Below are positions 47,401-60,943 of a stretch of 64,000 nucleotides of DNA, one piece after another; the first letter of the stretch is position 1; every line of letters begins with the position of its first letter. The notes under the pieces were generated by a model that did no database searches, was not told the DNA's origin, and saw only the letters and a list, made by a program, of their open reading frames with translations. The DNA comes from Zonotrichia leucophrys gambelii (lineage: Eukaryota; Chordata; Aves; Passeriformes; Passerellidae). The translations under genes were made by a program, and so were the position numbers. The stretch lies in assembly GCF_028769735.1 (NCBI RefSeq), contig NC_088200.1, forward strand, positions 74,751,678-74,815,677, written 5' to 3'.

Positions 47401-50400
47401 TACTGCTCATACCATCCTTCTTCATCATTCCTTCCCATAAATTAGTAGAAAATGAAATGGTGGGATTTGAACTGCTCTGTGTCACAAATGTTAATTGTAA
47501 GCTCTGATACAGAAATGTGTTGCTTCTTACAGCCAACATAATTTTTCTCTTTATAGAGGTAATTTCCCAGGTAATTTTGTGCATTTCTTCTCTTTTAATG
47601 TGAGAATTCAGCCACTTGTTTCAGAGAGCGCAAGCAGCATTTCCTCCCCAAAATTCCAATTGCTCTTCTTTGAGTGAATATTTAATTTCCTTGGAATTTA
47701 GAAGTAAAATAGTTAATTAGTTTGAGCTCAGTGGAAGCCTCACACAGAATAAGGAACCACCATTTCCCCAAAGGTAATTTAGCTCCTTTTTCATGGTTCC
47801 CAGAGGGACGCAGTGGACACATTTCTTTCTTTTCCCTGTTTTCTAACAACCATTTTAGCTTAACTTTCATTGAAAACAATGGGAGATAACAGCCATTTTA
47901 ATGAGGGCAGTCTGTGGCAACATTCTGTGTGAAAAATAGTATTTATTTAGAGTGGAGCACCAAAAACATTTATATACACTGTATGCAGAACCATGCCAAA
48001 TCCATGAAAGGGGACGAAATTTGGTTTTCTTTTGCTTGGAGGAGAGGAGGGGGATGTGAAGGCACAGGAAGTTAAGGGAGAAGTGAGTGGTTGAGGAGAT
48101 AATGTGGAATTCGCAGGGTGAGGCTGAAAGGCAAAGGGAAGTGGCTGGAATGCTCAGGCTGCTTTACAGCCTTCTAGAGTAGCTTAACTTTTAAAAAAAA
48201 CACAGGTAAAATCTGGTCATAAGTTTTTTTGGTTTTGTTTTTGTTGTTTTTTAAACATGGATAGACAGACTGTTAGCTTACTAGATACTTTAGTTCTTGA
48301 CAGGTGTCTCCGTGGATTCATTTCTCTTCATTCTGAAGTCAAGGAGTTTCTTTAGAATTAAAATAAAGCTGAGGTCCTTCTGCTCTAAAGATGTGATGTG
48401 TCATTGCCTGGAAGGAGGCTCCACAGGAAATTTCTGACCAGTTCAATGGAAGTCCCAGGGCAGTGCAATTTCTTTTCCTGTGTGGTTGTCCTGATGAAGA
48501 ACTTTCAACTTCAGCCATTTCTTAGTAATGTTGTTAAATGTATCCTGTGTAAAACGTCTTGCAATTGAATGAACTCTGCTCATTCAAATTTTAATTTTTT
48601 CATTTGCTTGAATGGATTATTTATGCTACCATAGTGAAAGCTGTATTGCAGTTTAAATTTTAAATTTTACCATTTGGAGTGAACTTAAAATCAAGTTTTC
48701 AGAGGAGAGATATATGTTTTCTTTTACAAATTTTTTCTTTTACAAATGAAAGCACTTACACATATACACACTTCATAGGATGTGTTTAATTCTCAAATTA
48801 TTCAGTATACAGAAGTGCAAACCTTCTGGATTTTAGACACTGTGTCAAAAGCTGTAGAAGCCTCACTTATTTGGAATTTATTTCACCTTTAATATTGAGA
48901 AGATACAGTCTACTGTAAGTTTAAGTAGCATTGAGAAATGTCCTGTTTCCAAACTTTTGTTTTAGTAGTTGTATTTTAGAAACATTTTATTTGTCACTGT
49001 TGACATACAGATCATCCTTACTCGTGGCAGAATGCACACAATATGTTCTTACAGCACTCCAGAACATCACTAAAAGAGGTCAAGCTGTAGCTTAGTAACA
49101 CTGGGAATGTTAAATGGACTGACTCTGAATGTAGAGCCGGACATTTCCTGGCATTAATATTTAACACTGATTGTACATAATGCCTTACATCAACAGAGCA
49201 CAAACGCTTGATCAATAGGGAGCAAGTGCTGGGTTCAGCCTTGCCAGTGCCCACTCCCTCTGCTGCCTCTTCCTCCCCCTCGCGCTCTTCCTCCTGTGCT
49301 TCATCTTCCACAGAGGGTCCCTTCTGATGTCTATGGTTCAGGGTTTGCACAGTCCCACTTCAGCTGGTCAGATCTCCTTGGGCTGAGGACAAGGGCATTT
49401 TGTGCCTTTGCAGTGATGCCATTTGGCTTTTGCCTTTTTTCTTTCCTATCTTCTCTGTATTCTTTGCACATTTATTTGTAGCTCTGTAGCTTATTGTATC
49501 AGCGGCTAGATTTCCCAGTAATTTTCCATAGTCTTTCTGTAAACAAAGAGAAAGATGCCAGAGCTCCAAGCCCCAGGGGTACAAAGCCCCCGTGCTTTCT
49601 TGGCTCTTTCCTGGCTCCCAAGGTTGAGAGCAGCTCTTGGAGATAATGTCATGGACAAAGTGCACCAGTGCCAAGGGAGGGCTCTGGAGAAGGGGCCGGA
49701 CCTGGGGTGGGGAGTTGCATCACCACTTGTCCTCCTAATTGGTGCTTTATTGTCAATTATGCTGATTTGCTAAACTTAGACAAACTGTACTCATCCTGTG
49801 TGAGTGGGCTTTTGTGGACATCTTTCCATAGCTGCCCCTGAAGGCGTCCAAATAAAGATCCCCTTTTATAATACCTGCTTACTAAAATTGTCCTGAGGTT
49901 CATTTCCAGGCTGGGAAAAAGGCAGCAGTAGAGCTGCCTCTGGTGTGTGGCCATGCCTTTGTCTGCACCAGGTTAAGCACAGCTGCACTGATGGGAAGCA
50001 TTTTCCTTTTCCTGTTTGCCCAGGCTTCTTGGAGGCACTTCACCTAAATGCAATCTTCTTTAGCCTCATGAAAAGCAAAAGTGAAAGTGAGAGTCTTATG
50101 TCTGCACAATATGCCAAACACAGATTTTGTTATCAGCTCGACTGCTCCATTAATACATCTAAGTGACTCATTTCAGACTTGCTTAGCACATTTCTGGAAA
50201 ATCCAAGGACTTACAACTTCCATCTGCTCTCTAATATGATGAAAGATGAATCCTGAAGATCACAAATTGCAGGAGACGTGCGGCTCTTAATAAGAACAGC
50301 TGAACAACAAATGCCTTATGAGAGGTGGTGAAAAGTGAAGTAATGAGGAGGAAAGGCAGGGAGGCCTCTGGAGGGAACACGGATATCCATGGCTGACTAG

Positions 50401-53366
50401 AACTGTCACATCCAAACACCACACTAAATATGAGATGCACATTACATAACATGAGTCACAGGGAGCAGATAATGGTCTTTCTGAATTTTCTGCAAAATTA
50501 AGGCCTGGGTGTTACAGGCACTTGTGTTTCCTTGGGCCTGCCCAGGATGTGGTGCTTGGGAAGAAACATGCAGCTCTGGAGATTGGGGCATATTTAGAGG
50601 AAAGCTTGGAAATCTTGTTTCTTATTTTGAGATCTCTGCATTCTAAACATGATAACCACTGAAAACAGTAAACCTGTAGTGCATACAGATGGATGAAGTA
50701 CAGCATTTCATCTCCATTTTCTCCCCTCCAGAGAAAAATGGAGGTTGTGGAATAATCAAAGCGAACCAAAAATATTTAACTTGACTTAAGGTGAAAGTCT
50801 GCGCTGCACTCTGTCCTTGTAGCCTGTTTTATTGTGACCCCTCCTTAACTTCAGTGTACATCTTCAAAGTGCTGTCACAGCAACATCCACAGACTGGATT
50901 TATGCCACTCAGGGAGGATACCCGTAACAAAATTCAGATGCAGCAGTCTGTAACCCATCAGAGGCTCATTTACCCAAGAAAGTAGTTCTGTGCATAATTC
51001 ACACCAGAAGAGGTGCATGACCTGTCTGGTTTCCTCTGACATAGGAAGTGGAAGACAAAGTTCTCTATAAGGTAGATAATAAATATTATGTTCTGAGACA
51101 TAAAGGATCTGGAAAACATTTTCCAGTTCTGCTTTCAGGTTCGATTTCCATATTGCAAACCTAAATTTTAGTCTGAAATGTACTGAGATATTAAGTAGCA
51201 GATAATGAAGGGAATAATTTAACCCCTGAGGTGAATTTTAATGTCCTTTCTTTTAAAAGAGTGGCAGAAAAATGCACAGACTGCACATGCATAGAGAGTT
51301 GAGTGTGACATTTCACTTAGTAAATCAGTTTTACACGAGTAGGATTTCAGTGAGATTTGTGAAGGCAGGCAGAGAGTCCCCATAGCACAGATGTTGGGAT
51401 CTGCCTGGACAGGTCCAGCAGCAGGATCAGGGACTCTGACCCTCGCCTGGCGATTTCATGGTCGAGTAGCATTTTCTGTGTGAATACTCTGATTGGAGTC
51501 ACACATGTTCGCAGTACCAGGGTCACAGAAAACAGTACAAATGCAGTGGGTCATTCCTGTTTACTGTTCAGTTTTAGAGGTATTTCTCTGTAGCAAAACT
51601 TTTTTCATCTGGATTTTTTTTCTATGTATTTGAGGCAAAGATACCCTTTTCCAGTTATCTCTATTGTGAAGAAAATCTCAAATTTTCTGTTTACAAGGAC
51701 AAAATTGTTAAAGAGTGGCTGCTACTCCATCTTATGATCTAATTTATAGTATTTTATTTATTTTCCCCGTATTTTCATAATTTTGTGTTACTCTGTATAC
51801 ATAAGGTGTTTTGTGAATCCCACTTCCAATTGCTTTATTTTTATTGCTCCAGCTGCTGTCCCCCCACTGCTGTATGGAGAACATGTGCTGGATTTCCTCT
51901 TAAAAAAGTGTAGCTACTTGCTTGCTGTCTTATCCTGATAATGTGTAGGATTTCTTCTTCCTGGAACAAGATGGATATTGTTATTTATTGTTGCAGCACT
52001 ATAGTGTGTTAAGGGTTTTGTTGAAGCTCCTGTTCCCTAAATCATGTTGCTTAAATTGTACAAGGAACTAAGCTTTCATTATCGAAAAAAGAAAATCTTT
52101 TTTAGCCTGATTATTTAGAAAACATGATCTGAGTGAATGGTGGAAAATAATTAGGTACGAAAAGAAAGAAATTTCCTCAGTAAAGCTGACATTGCTTCTA
52201 TTCAGTTTCCTGAATTTCAAATTAGCAGAAGAAAATAGTATTGAAGGCTAAGGTGTCCAAGAGGGTGATTGCAGAAGAGGGCTTTAATAGGTTTTTCTAG
52301 TTCTGCCCTATTACCAGATGCTACTTCACCCCAAAGGGTACTTCTTGAACATTGATCATTAATAAATCTACTTTTTTCTGTTGCCACTAGAACACGCTAA
52401 CACACGTAACTTTCCATTTTGGTGCAGTATGGGTAATAGGTTTAGAAAGGGCAACCTGTAGTTTAAGATTCTTTTTAAAAGCCTGTTTTTGGTTGCTTTG
52501 TGTTTTCCTAAACTTCAGCAGTTGTAGCTGACTTGTCTTTCCACTATATCTGTCCATGAAATGTGTCAGCGATGCTGCTGTGGCACTCAGGCACCTCTCA
52601 ATCTATCTAGTGACAGAACTGGAGCTTTATGGAGGTGTTTTTTTATTAAATACCTGTGTTCAGCTGTGCTGTGCCTCTATCCCACGTAGACACACAAATT
52701 TCATTGTGCAGAACTTTCACATCCTTCCCCAAGAGTCTCAGACCCCACCTCAGTCTTTGCAGTGTTTGTCAGTGGCAACTTTTTGGTTGGCTCATGCTTC
52801 TGGGTAAGAAAGCTCTCAAGAAACAGTGTATTATTCACTTTTGAGCAGCCTCCAACTTAAAAAAATATTAGGAAAGAATTATCACCTTGCTATGTTTATT
52901 TTCTTTCTTCTCAATTTCCCCACTACCCAAATGCAAAGCAGTGATGATTTGTTAATAGTGTCAACTGGAAATGGCCCAGTTAACATTATTAACATCAGGT
53001 ATAAGGTTTGAAAGGTGGTAAAACCTCTGGGTTTGTTCTGTGCCTTAAAAACACATTTAATGAGAGCAGGAGCTGAAACAGGTAGTAATTTGTGTTCTGA
53101 TGATTCTGACATCGTGAATTAAATCTCAGCTATGCCTGCTCACATTTTAGCTACCAGTACATGTTAATATAAATACCCTGTTGGTGGTTCTTTTTTTCTT
53201 TCCTTCTTTTACTTTTTTAACACAAAAATGTGGAGTCTGCAGCAGCTGTTCCTGACATGAGATGAACTCCAGAGGTGCTCCAGCTGCCATAAATCAAGTT
53301 GCCTGTTCAAGTGCCTGAGTTAGGGTATTTATCTGTAGTAATAATCTCTTCTCTTAACAAAGAGCC

Positions 53367-53442
53367 TTTTTTTTTTTTTAAATACAATTAATTAAAAAAA
53401 TACAATTTTTTTTTTTAATACAATAATGCAATTTTTTTTTTT
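53367..53442. repeat. A/T homopolymer patch with repeated AATACAAT units
   Basis: Three T-runs of 11-13 nt alternate with ATACAATT-like segments. This suggests a small local expansion of a T-run plus ATACAA unit in intron 4. Confidence 0.8.
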
Positions 53443-56400
53443 GATACTGGATTAACCAAACTCTGTAAACCAATCACATAAAAGAGGTGGTGGTGTATCC
53501 TGGTTTTGTCAGGAGCTTCTCCATTTAGAAAAGTTACAGTAAAACACAGCAATTCAAATTAGATTGCTCGCTATTTTCACAATTTCAGGTTGAGGTCAAA
53601 GGAAATATTTCAAGAAGTAAACATGCATTTACATTCTAGATTTATTAGTGACTAGAAGCCACCTTAGGAAGTGTGTTCTAGCTTTATTAAACACTGCCTG
53701 GAAAATGCTGCAGTTGTTAAGATACTGCCTGGTAGCGGAAACTGAATTACTGTTTGTGGTGGTGTAAGCACTTCTGCACAACCATTGCCTAAACAGGAGA
53801 AAAATTCTCTAAGTTGGAATTGCCTTTTTTTGGTAGTAATTTCTGTGTTGCACTTTTGCTCAGTAGGCAAACCATGGAGCTGCTGGAGCTGCACAAGTAG
53901 AATGTATCCATTTCTGTCTTGTGGACAATACATTTCCTTGAACATTTTAACTCTTGTGCCATTGCTGTGTGCTTTATTTCATCCTGGGGCTTCTAAACTT
54001 GATTTAAGTTCTTTTGGAATTCATGGTGGTGACATTTGGTTCCTGTGGTTGTCTTCAGGGAAACTTCAGATGTCCCAAAACACAAAATGCTGTTGGAGTT
54101 GTTAATCCTAAAGTGTGATTTCCGTGGAAATAAAAAGGCTTAGGAAACCCTTACTGGTGCTGATTCAGAAATTACATTACATGGGGGTAATACTTGGAAG
54201 AAATACTTGGTATTCTAGACTCTTCATGAATTACTGTAATTAATAGAGCTGGCCATGAAACAGAATGAAGGTCAGTACAAAAGAAAAAACAGTCCCAGGA
54301 CAATGTTTTTGAAGTGCCATTGATGGTTTGTCCTGTTTTCCAGAGACCAACCTATAGTAAATTAAATTTGGAAATCTCCAAACATATTTATTTGTAAAGA
54401 ATTAAAGAGACGAGAGTTTCTTACAGATTTCTTTCCATGACACAGAGGATGTGTCCTTGAGCCTCCTCAAGTTTTTCCTATAATTTTATCTGAAATTGGA
54501 GTGCTCCTTGCATTTGGGGACATTTCCTTAGTATGAAGGAGAAGGAGGTTTTGAACCTACTGTTCCTGGTAGTGCTGTGGCTCACAAACTCTGGCAGGCA
54601 TTTGGCTACTGCGTAAAAAGGCATTTCCATACTGGTTAATTGATTCTGCACAAATTGCCAGAATTGAACTGTAATTCCGATTGAACTAATGGGCACAAGT
54701 TACGGGAGTTGCTTTTGGTCACATCTTCCCCCCACTCCCATGAAGTACTGAAACACCATGGCTTCCTTTACAGATCAGGAAAAACATTATTTAAACTACT
54801 GCTTTTTAATTATTATTATTATTTTAAAATTAGATAATATTAATAAATATTTTAAACTTACATGCTACGCACACAGATGGCAGAGATTCTTCTTTTAGCT
54901 GTGTTTTCCTTGCGTAACTCACCATTCCAGACCTGTGCTTTATGTCCCTTTGTTTGGGAGCTTAGCCCTGATTTCTCTGAAGCTGTGTTAAGGTAAGTTA
55001 GTTGATGTATTTATGTCATGTCAGCTTTGCTGTGTGCGGGCAGATATCCCATCATACAGTTTTGTGGTGTAACAAACCACTTGTATCTTCATAAGAACAG
55101 TGAAAAAAGTCTCAAGTATTGCTTTCAAGCATGCTGAAATGTCAGACTTCAGACTAGCTATCAGCCTTGACAAAATACACACATTTTCTCCTCCTTTTCT
55201 CAACCCACACATTGTGGTGGTTATCCTCCACTGATCAGTGATTTTGCTTTTAAAATATATTTCTCCTTTTTTTTTTTCTTTAACAACATGAATTCTTGAC
55301 AAGCCAAGGCCTCTGCTTTAATTTTTAATCCCATCCTGACAGACATTCCGATTCACTCCCTGTAACTGCACTAGAATCAAATATTATTGCAGATGTTTGA
55401 TGAACCATAGAATTGGTTCAAGTCTCATTTCCAGTTACTTGGTTTCTAAATGTTCTCTTTGGGGACCCAAGCAGTGCTGTCAATATTCTTTGTTCCAGTT
55501 GCTCAGCAGTTTGCAGCTTAATATTGTCAAGGGGTTTTTGTACTGAAGCAGCTCCTGAAGTCAGAACTTGTTATGGAATGAAAAACATTTAGAAATGGGC
55601 CCCCTATCCAGTGTCAAACTGTAGAAAAAGCCATTATTTTAATTGCTGCACTAGGTATTGATGAAAACCACCCAATATTGCTTGTATCTGTGATCTTCTT
55701 GGTAGCTTTTTAATTAAGCAGCACCCCCAAAATTAAGACTTCATTATTGTATCCAGAAAGTTAAATCTGCTGCCTAAAGTAGCAGACATTCTTTTCTGTA
55801 TTTCAGTTTTTCCAGTGGGGTTTTCTTTCCCTTTTATTTCTGAAGATATGCAATCAGCACACGCTGTGTCACTGTAGTACTTTTATTTTTGTAGATGCAA
55901 AGTGAAATGCTGAATTATGTTGAGTAATTCATGTGCTGTGGTACTTTTGTACTGGTGTGCTGGAAGCAAGCTTTTATTTGCTGATTAGTATAAAACCCCT
56001 TTTTTTGTATGAAGTTGCACTGTGTCTGTACGTGGTCCTCAAACACTGCTCCCAGCATGAAGTCTAATACATGAAAATTTGTAAATTCATTGCTCTCCAG
56101 CAAAATCTGATTTCCTCCTGCTAATTTCAGGAGGACTGGGGAAAGAACAAGGACCTAAATTGTCAGGTCCTGATTTGTAAGTCTGCTGCTTCACTGCCAC
56201 TTTATTGGATATTTGGAAAGTCTGCTGCAAGGTTGTTTAGGATTTGGAGTACTTAAAAAACCTGCAATTTAAACTCCCAGAATAACTGATCAAGACCCAA
56301 GATAATATTTTCCACAGCCCTTAAAAAAAAATAAGTGTTGTTGCACCTGGAGTTGAATTTCCCAGGTGATTATGGAATAAGTAATTTTTTTAGATAGTTT

Positions 56401-57199
56401 TAGGGAACCTTTTCTTATTTAAAAAATTTTTTTGGTTCCAAATAAATATAGTACTTATTGCTGGATTGCACTGCAGTGAAGCCGAAATTATGTCTGCGAG
56501 ATATATAAACATACATATATATCTGATGAATGCAGGCATTATAATCCATATGTCTCACAGCAGAGCTGTCCCTAATTTCAGTTTTCAGTTGGTGAAATAA
56601 TGTCAGGCCCACCCATATCTTTCAGCAGCACTGGTGCTGAAAGCAATTCCATGTTTCAGAATTAATATTGCTGCTCCTCACAGAGACTGAAGGAGGAGGA
56701 GGAAGAGGGTATTTAGGCCTTTAACTTTGTGGTGGATAGGAATGGGGAACTCCTTGAATGTTGAGCTGCTGGAATGTGAAGCTGAAGATGGAAAATTCTC
56801 TGTTCTAGTTGAAAACTTGTGGTTTTGAGTATGGGATCAAAACCACTTCTAGATCAAGGTGGCTCAGATGTGCAGGAATAGCTCAGGAGCCTCCAGCTCT
56901 GTGTGTTTATACCACTGAGAAACTGGGATTCCTCAGATCAAAGGGGAGATTTTCTGGAGATAATTGATATTTTAAGGTAATTAACGCTGTGGTTTTCAGC
57001 TTGCACATTCATCATTTGCTTTCCCCCCCTGCGCTGTCTGACAGCAAGACGTGAAATCCCCAGCCAGCCCAGCTCTGCAGGAGCAAACACTGCAGGTCCT
57101 CACCCTGTTTGCTCTGACTCCTGGGTTTGTCCTCCTCTAACCACATGTTTGAACAGAGCTCTTGGGTAAACCGTGCTGTCCTCTCTCTTTTTTCCCCCC

Positions 57200-57560
57200 C
57201 TACCAACTGCTGTCCCTGGCAGGCTCCCAGCATCCGCTTCCTCCCGCGGGCTGCGGCAGCGCCGGATCCCTGCGGAAATCCTGCGGCCAGCCCCGCTTCC
57301 TCTGGACACAGCTCCAGCTCCTCTCTCTGCAGCTCTGCCATCCCCGCATCCCCCAGCAGCTCCCGTGCCTCTCTCTCTCTCCTGCTTCTGCATCCACTGA
57401 GCTCTTGGCCGCCGCCCGCCCCATCTTTCGCTCGGTGTGGTTTCACTGATGTCTTGCAAATAATAAAATCACAGCACAGCAACACTCAGTGCGGCCTTTC
57501 CCCTTTTCTGGTCTGCCTTCTCGCCTCTCCCTGCTCGGTTTTGTTCAGTCACGGGTTCAG
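57200..57560. promoter_or_regulatory. CpG-rich patch in intron 4 (candidate internal promoter, LTR or enhancer)
   Basis: About 20 CpGs lie in roughly 350 bp, surrounded by AT-rich intron with few. The sense strand is C-rich and contains CT-rich blocks. An AATAAA signal lies near 57461-57466, followed by a T/C-rich stretch. No TATA box, clear TG...CA ends or target-site duplication was identified, so a solo LTR is possible but unsupported. The open frames here are Pro/Ser-rich and look like composition. Confidence 0.4.
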
Positions 57561-57713
57561 GAAGGGGTTGTAGCTTTCCTGCTGCTTGTTGCAGTCGTTC
57601 AGCTTCCTTCTCTTGCATTCTTTGCATAGTTCTTCACCTTTCTCTTATTAATTGCTATTCCTTCCTGATTTATAACTAAAGGTTTCTGATTCTTCTTTTC
57701 TATAAGAACACAT

Positions 57714-57736
57714 ACACACACACACACACACACACA
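57714..57736 (+). repeat. (CA)n microsatellite
   Basis: About eleven uninterrupted CA units lie in intron 4, just after the CpG-rich patch. Confidence 0.93.
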
Positions 57737-59556
57737 AAATTTCTGAATTTCTTTTCCTTGAGCCACATCACTGTCTGTAATCAGCTTTTCACCCCTCGCT
57801 GTGTGTGTTTGGGGCACCTCTCCTTCACAGGCATGAGGGACCTTCTCCAACTCAGACTTCACCTGTTCTATTCACATGAAAAATCTGACCCACTTTTGAC
57901 TCCATTCATCCTGTGCTTCCTTCAGTGCCATTGATGGCTTGGCTGTCTGTTCACCTCCTGACTTGCCAGATGTTCCTGCATTGTTTCCTACAGTGACTTT
58001 TCCTCACCTTTTAGCCTCTCTCATCTTTCTGCCCCTTTTCCTCTGGGTATATTAACTCTTTGGTCATTTCCAAACAAAAACACAGCTCCTGTCTTAATAA
58101 CTCTATCTGTTCACATCTTCAAAATTTATTTTCTCCAAATCAGTATCCTAGCCTTTCTCTTACTCCTTTCCTTTTGAGGAGATTGGAATAATTAAGATTC
58201 CTGTTTTTCTCTTTGACTGCCTGGCCCTCAGCTTTTTAAACCTGGTATCTCCTTTCCCTTGTTCTTACCATAGCCAGGAATCCTTTGAGATCTGCAGGTA
58301 TTTCCCAGTCACAATATATATTTTTTTTTCATGGAAGTCTTCTGTAGATCTGAAATTACTGTCTCTGTGCTTGATCAATATATTCATTACAGAGTTGTGC
58401 TTTTCTCTGGCCCGCAAAAATTTGAGGTTGCTGTAATACCAAAAATATAGAATACCCCAAAAATAGAGCACCTCTATAGAAGTCCTGCCTCTAACTTGGT
58501 ACTTACTTTCCTTGCACTTTCCATTGCTGGTTGTTGATTCTGTGCTTAAGAGATCACACTCTACACTTAGCAGTTACCAATAAAAAGTTCATAACCTGCC
58601 ATAACACTATTTTTACCCTTCCTGCATAGATTTAAAACTATCATTCCAGCCTTGTGCTTTTTCTTTCTGTTAAAGAGAAGCTCTCTCAATAGTCTCAGGC
58701 TTCACTTGTTACCATTCTCCAGATTAATCCTTAAACTTGACTTTCATGTCTTAATTGGGGATTTTGGGTTTTTTCAGTGTTTTTATACATTGAAATCAGG
58801 GAAATGCGCTGTTAATATGGTTCACCTGCTGCCTGTGTGGTGGGCAGTATTTTCTCTTTCTTTCCTTCCTTTGTCCTGTTTCTCTGTGTCCCTCTGTTTG
58901 TAGTCTTGGATGTTCTGGAAGCTGAAATATTCAGGGTATTTATCTGAGACATTGTAATTGTTTTTGCCTTGTCTTGGGACAACCAATTGGGGATTTCTTC
59001 AGAAACAGTCCTGCTTGGAGTCATTAAGAAGAATAAGTTCAGTTCGGTGCAATGTAGTCCTCATTATATCTGGCAGAACAAAAAATAATCCTGGTCTTAA
59101 CATGACACAAGGACGTCTTGACTTGCAGAGCTTGGACAACCTCTTTTCCCAGAATTTCCCATCTAAGTAGGATCTGTTCCACATCAGCTGCTGCTCCTCT
59201 GTACCCTGGGGACAAGCCTTGTACAGACACTTCTACCCTCCCTCGCATCAGTCTTTAAAAAAATGTTATTTTGCTCTCTTTCCATCATACATACCAGTTA
59301 CCAAATAAATCAATAGCAAGACCAAAGCCATTGCACATACTTGTAAGTAATAAAATCTCTGTTTATAATTAAACCAAAGGAGTACAGACCATTTTCAGTT
59401 TTTTCAGAAGAGAATTTATTTTTCCAGGTATTCATAGTTCTGTTAGTGTCAAATATTCAGGCTTTGTAAGTGGTGTCAATGTCATAGGTAGTAAATGAGG
59501 AGGAAAAACCCATTCTCCAAAAGGGAGATTTTTGGAGTTTAATGTTGCAACTCCTT

Positions 59557-59689
59557 AGAATCAGAGAATTCTGGAATGGTTGGGGTGGGAGGTACCTCAA
59601 AGCCACCCCTGCCCTTCACTGTCCCAGCTGCTCCAGCCCCAGTGTCCAGCCTGGCCTTGGGCGCTGCCAGGGATCCAGGGGCAGCCATG
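59557..59689 (-). mobile_element. CR1 LINE 3'-end fragment, antisense
   Basis: The + strand shows the reverse complement of the CR1 tail. It begins GAATCAGAGAATTCTGGAAT, continues through GGTGGGAGGTACCTCAAAGC, and ends with TCCAGCCTGGCCTTGGGC and CCAGGGATCCAGGGGCAGCC. It is about 133 bp, 5'-truncated, non-coding, and opposite in orientation to SSBP2. Confidence 0.87.
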
Positions 59690-60890
59690 TCTTAGGCTGG
59701 ACAGTGAATAAGACCAAAATTTTACATGGAAAATGTTTAAACCAGGAAGTTGAATTAAAATAGGTCAGAGGAGTCAAAGATGTGCCCTATTGTATTAGTA
59801 AGTTTTTTGAAAAAATCACCAAATTATCAAATATCAATGTAACTTGAGTTTGAAGAATTTTAGCTGTTCCTTAGTATGTTTTTTTGTGTAAGGAACTTGC
59901 TTTCCAGTTCAGTGCTGTGTGCTGTGGGTTCAGATATGATAGTGGGATGGATTTGGAATTTTACGTTGATGTCTGTTCAAGATTTAGAAACTTTTCATAA
60001 AACTGTCAAGTGGTTTTATTTCTCAAGAAACTCATGTTAGTGTCATTAACAACATTATAGAATACAAAGGCCACTATTAAATGTATTAGGGTTATTTCCC
60101 CTGAAACGGATTGCATTTTTATTCTGCAGTTTTCTCTCAGTTCATTCCTTGCAGCTTCAAGTGTCCTGGCTATGAATCCATTGCTCTGACTACAGAAGGA
60201 AAAACTAGTTTTCTTCTTTTTTTTCCCCCTCCAAGTCTTTGCCTGCCACTTTTTGTACTAATTCTGCCACTTTTATACCTATTCCATGCAAAGGAAGTGA
60301 GGTGATCCCTTATCTCCCAAGGGTTCAGACCTGCAAGCAACCAGCCCTTAATGTCCCACTTCAAGTGCAGCTTCACTGCATCCCAAACTTTGGAGAGGTT
60401 CCACAAAACCTTAACATTATTACCTTGTTTTCTGCCCTTCCCAGCAGGAAGAGTAACCCCCCTTGCTGAGAAAAGAGAAGCCTCTTTTTTAGAGTTTGTA
60501 GTTGAAACTTGTCACACACTTTGAAATATCAAAGAGAAATTAAAAAGAAAACCTTAAACATGAAGAAGACAGAGTGTGTGCATCTGTTCTTCTCTCATGT
60601 GTAAGAGAAAAAGAGTTCTCTGAATTGGATCTGGGTAGATCTGAGGAAGAAATTCAGGAAGGATTATTCCCCTCGGGTGCACATGTTTGTTTTTTAAAAC
60701 AATGATTGAGTTATTTTAATACTCTGAATGTTCATCCTCATGTGCAGCACAGGAAAAATAGAATAAACAAAGGAGAAAATATTTTCCACTCAGCATCATT
60801 GAAAAAAAAAAAGAGCTGTTGCCCTCTCCATGCAGATTGGGAAGATCTTGTCTGAGTAAAATAGGGACTCCATAATAGAAAATCCAAACT

Positions 60891-60943
60891 TAATAATAAT
60901 AATAGTAATAATAGTAATAATAGTAATATAATAGTAGTAGTAG
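60891..60943. repeat. (TAA)n/(TAG)n trinucleotide repeat
   Basis: The array starts with TAA units, alternates TAA with TAG, and ends in four TAG units. It is a compound trinucleotide microsatellite in intron 4. Confidence 0.9.

Noticed and set aside
53236..53265. Possible SSBP2 exon 5 start, reading SAAAVPD
   Set aside because: It resembles the expected SAAAAPSP only by chance. There is no acceptor AG with a pyrimidine tract in register, and the frame hits a stop after three more codons.
57020..57560. Solo endogenous-retrovirus LTR
   Set aside because: There is an AATAAA followed by pyrimidine-rich sequence, but no convincing TG...CA ends, TATA box or target-site duplication. It is kept only as one hypothesis for the CpG-rich patch.
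57012..57573. Overlapping open frames of 119-157 codons on both strands in intron 4
   Set aside because: They arise from the CpG-rich patch, where stops are rare. Several frames on both strands are open at once, and none shows a recognisable domain.
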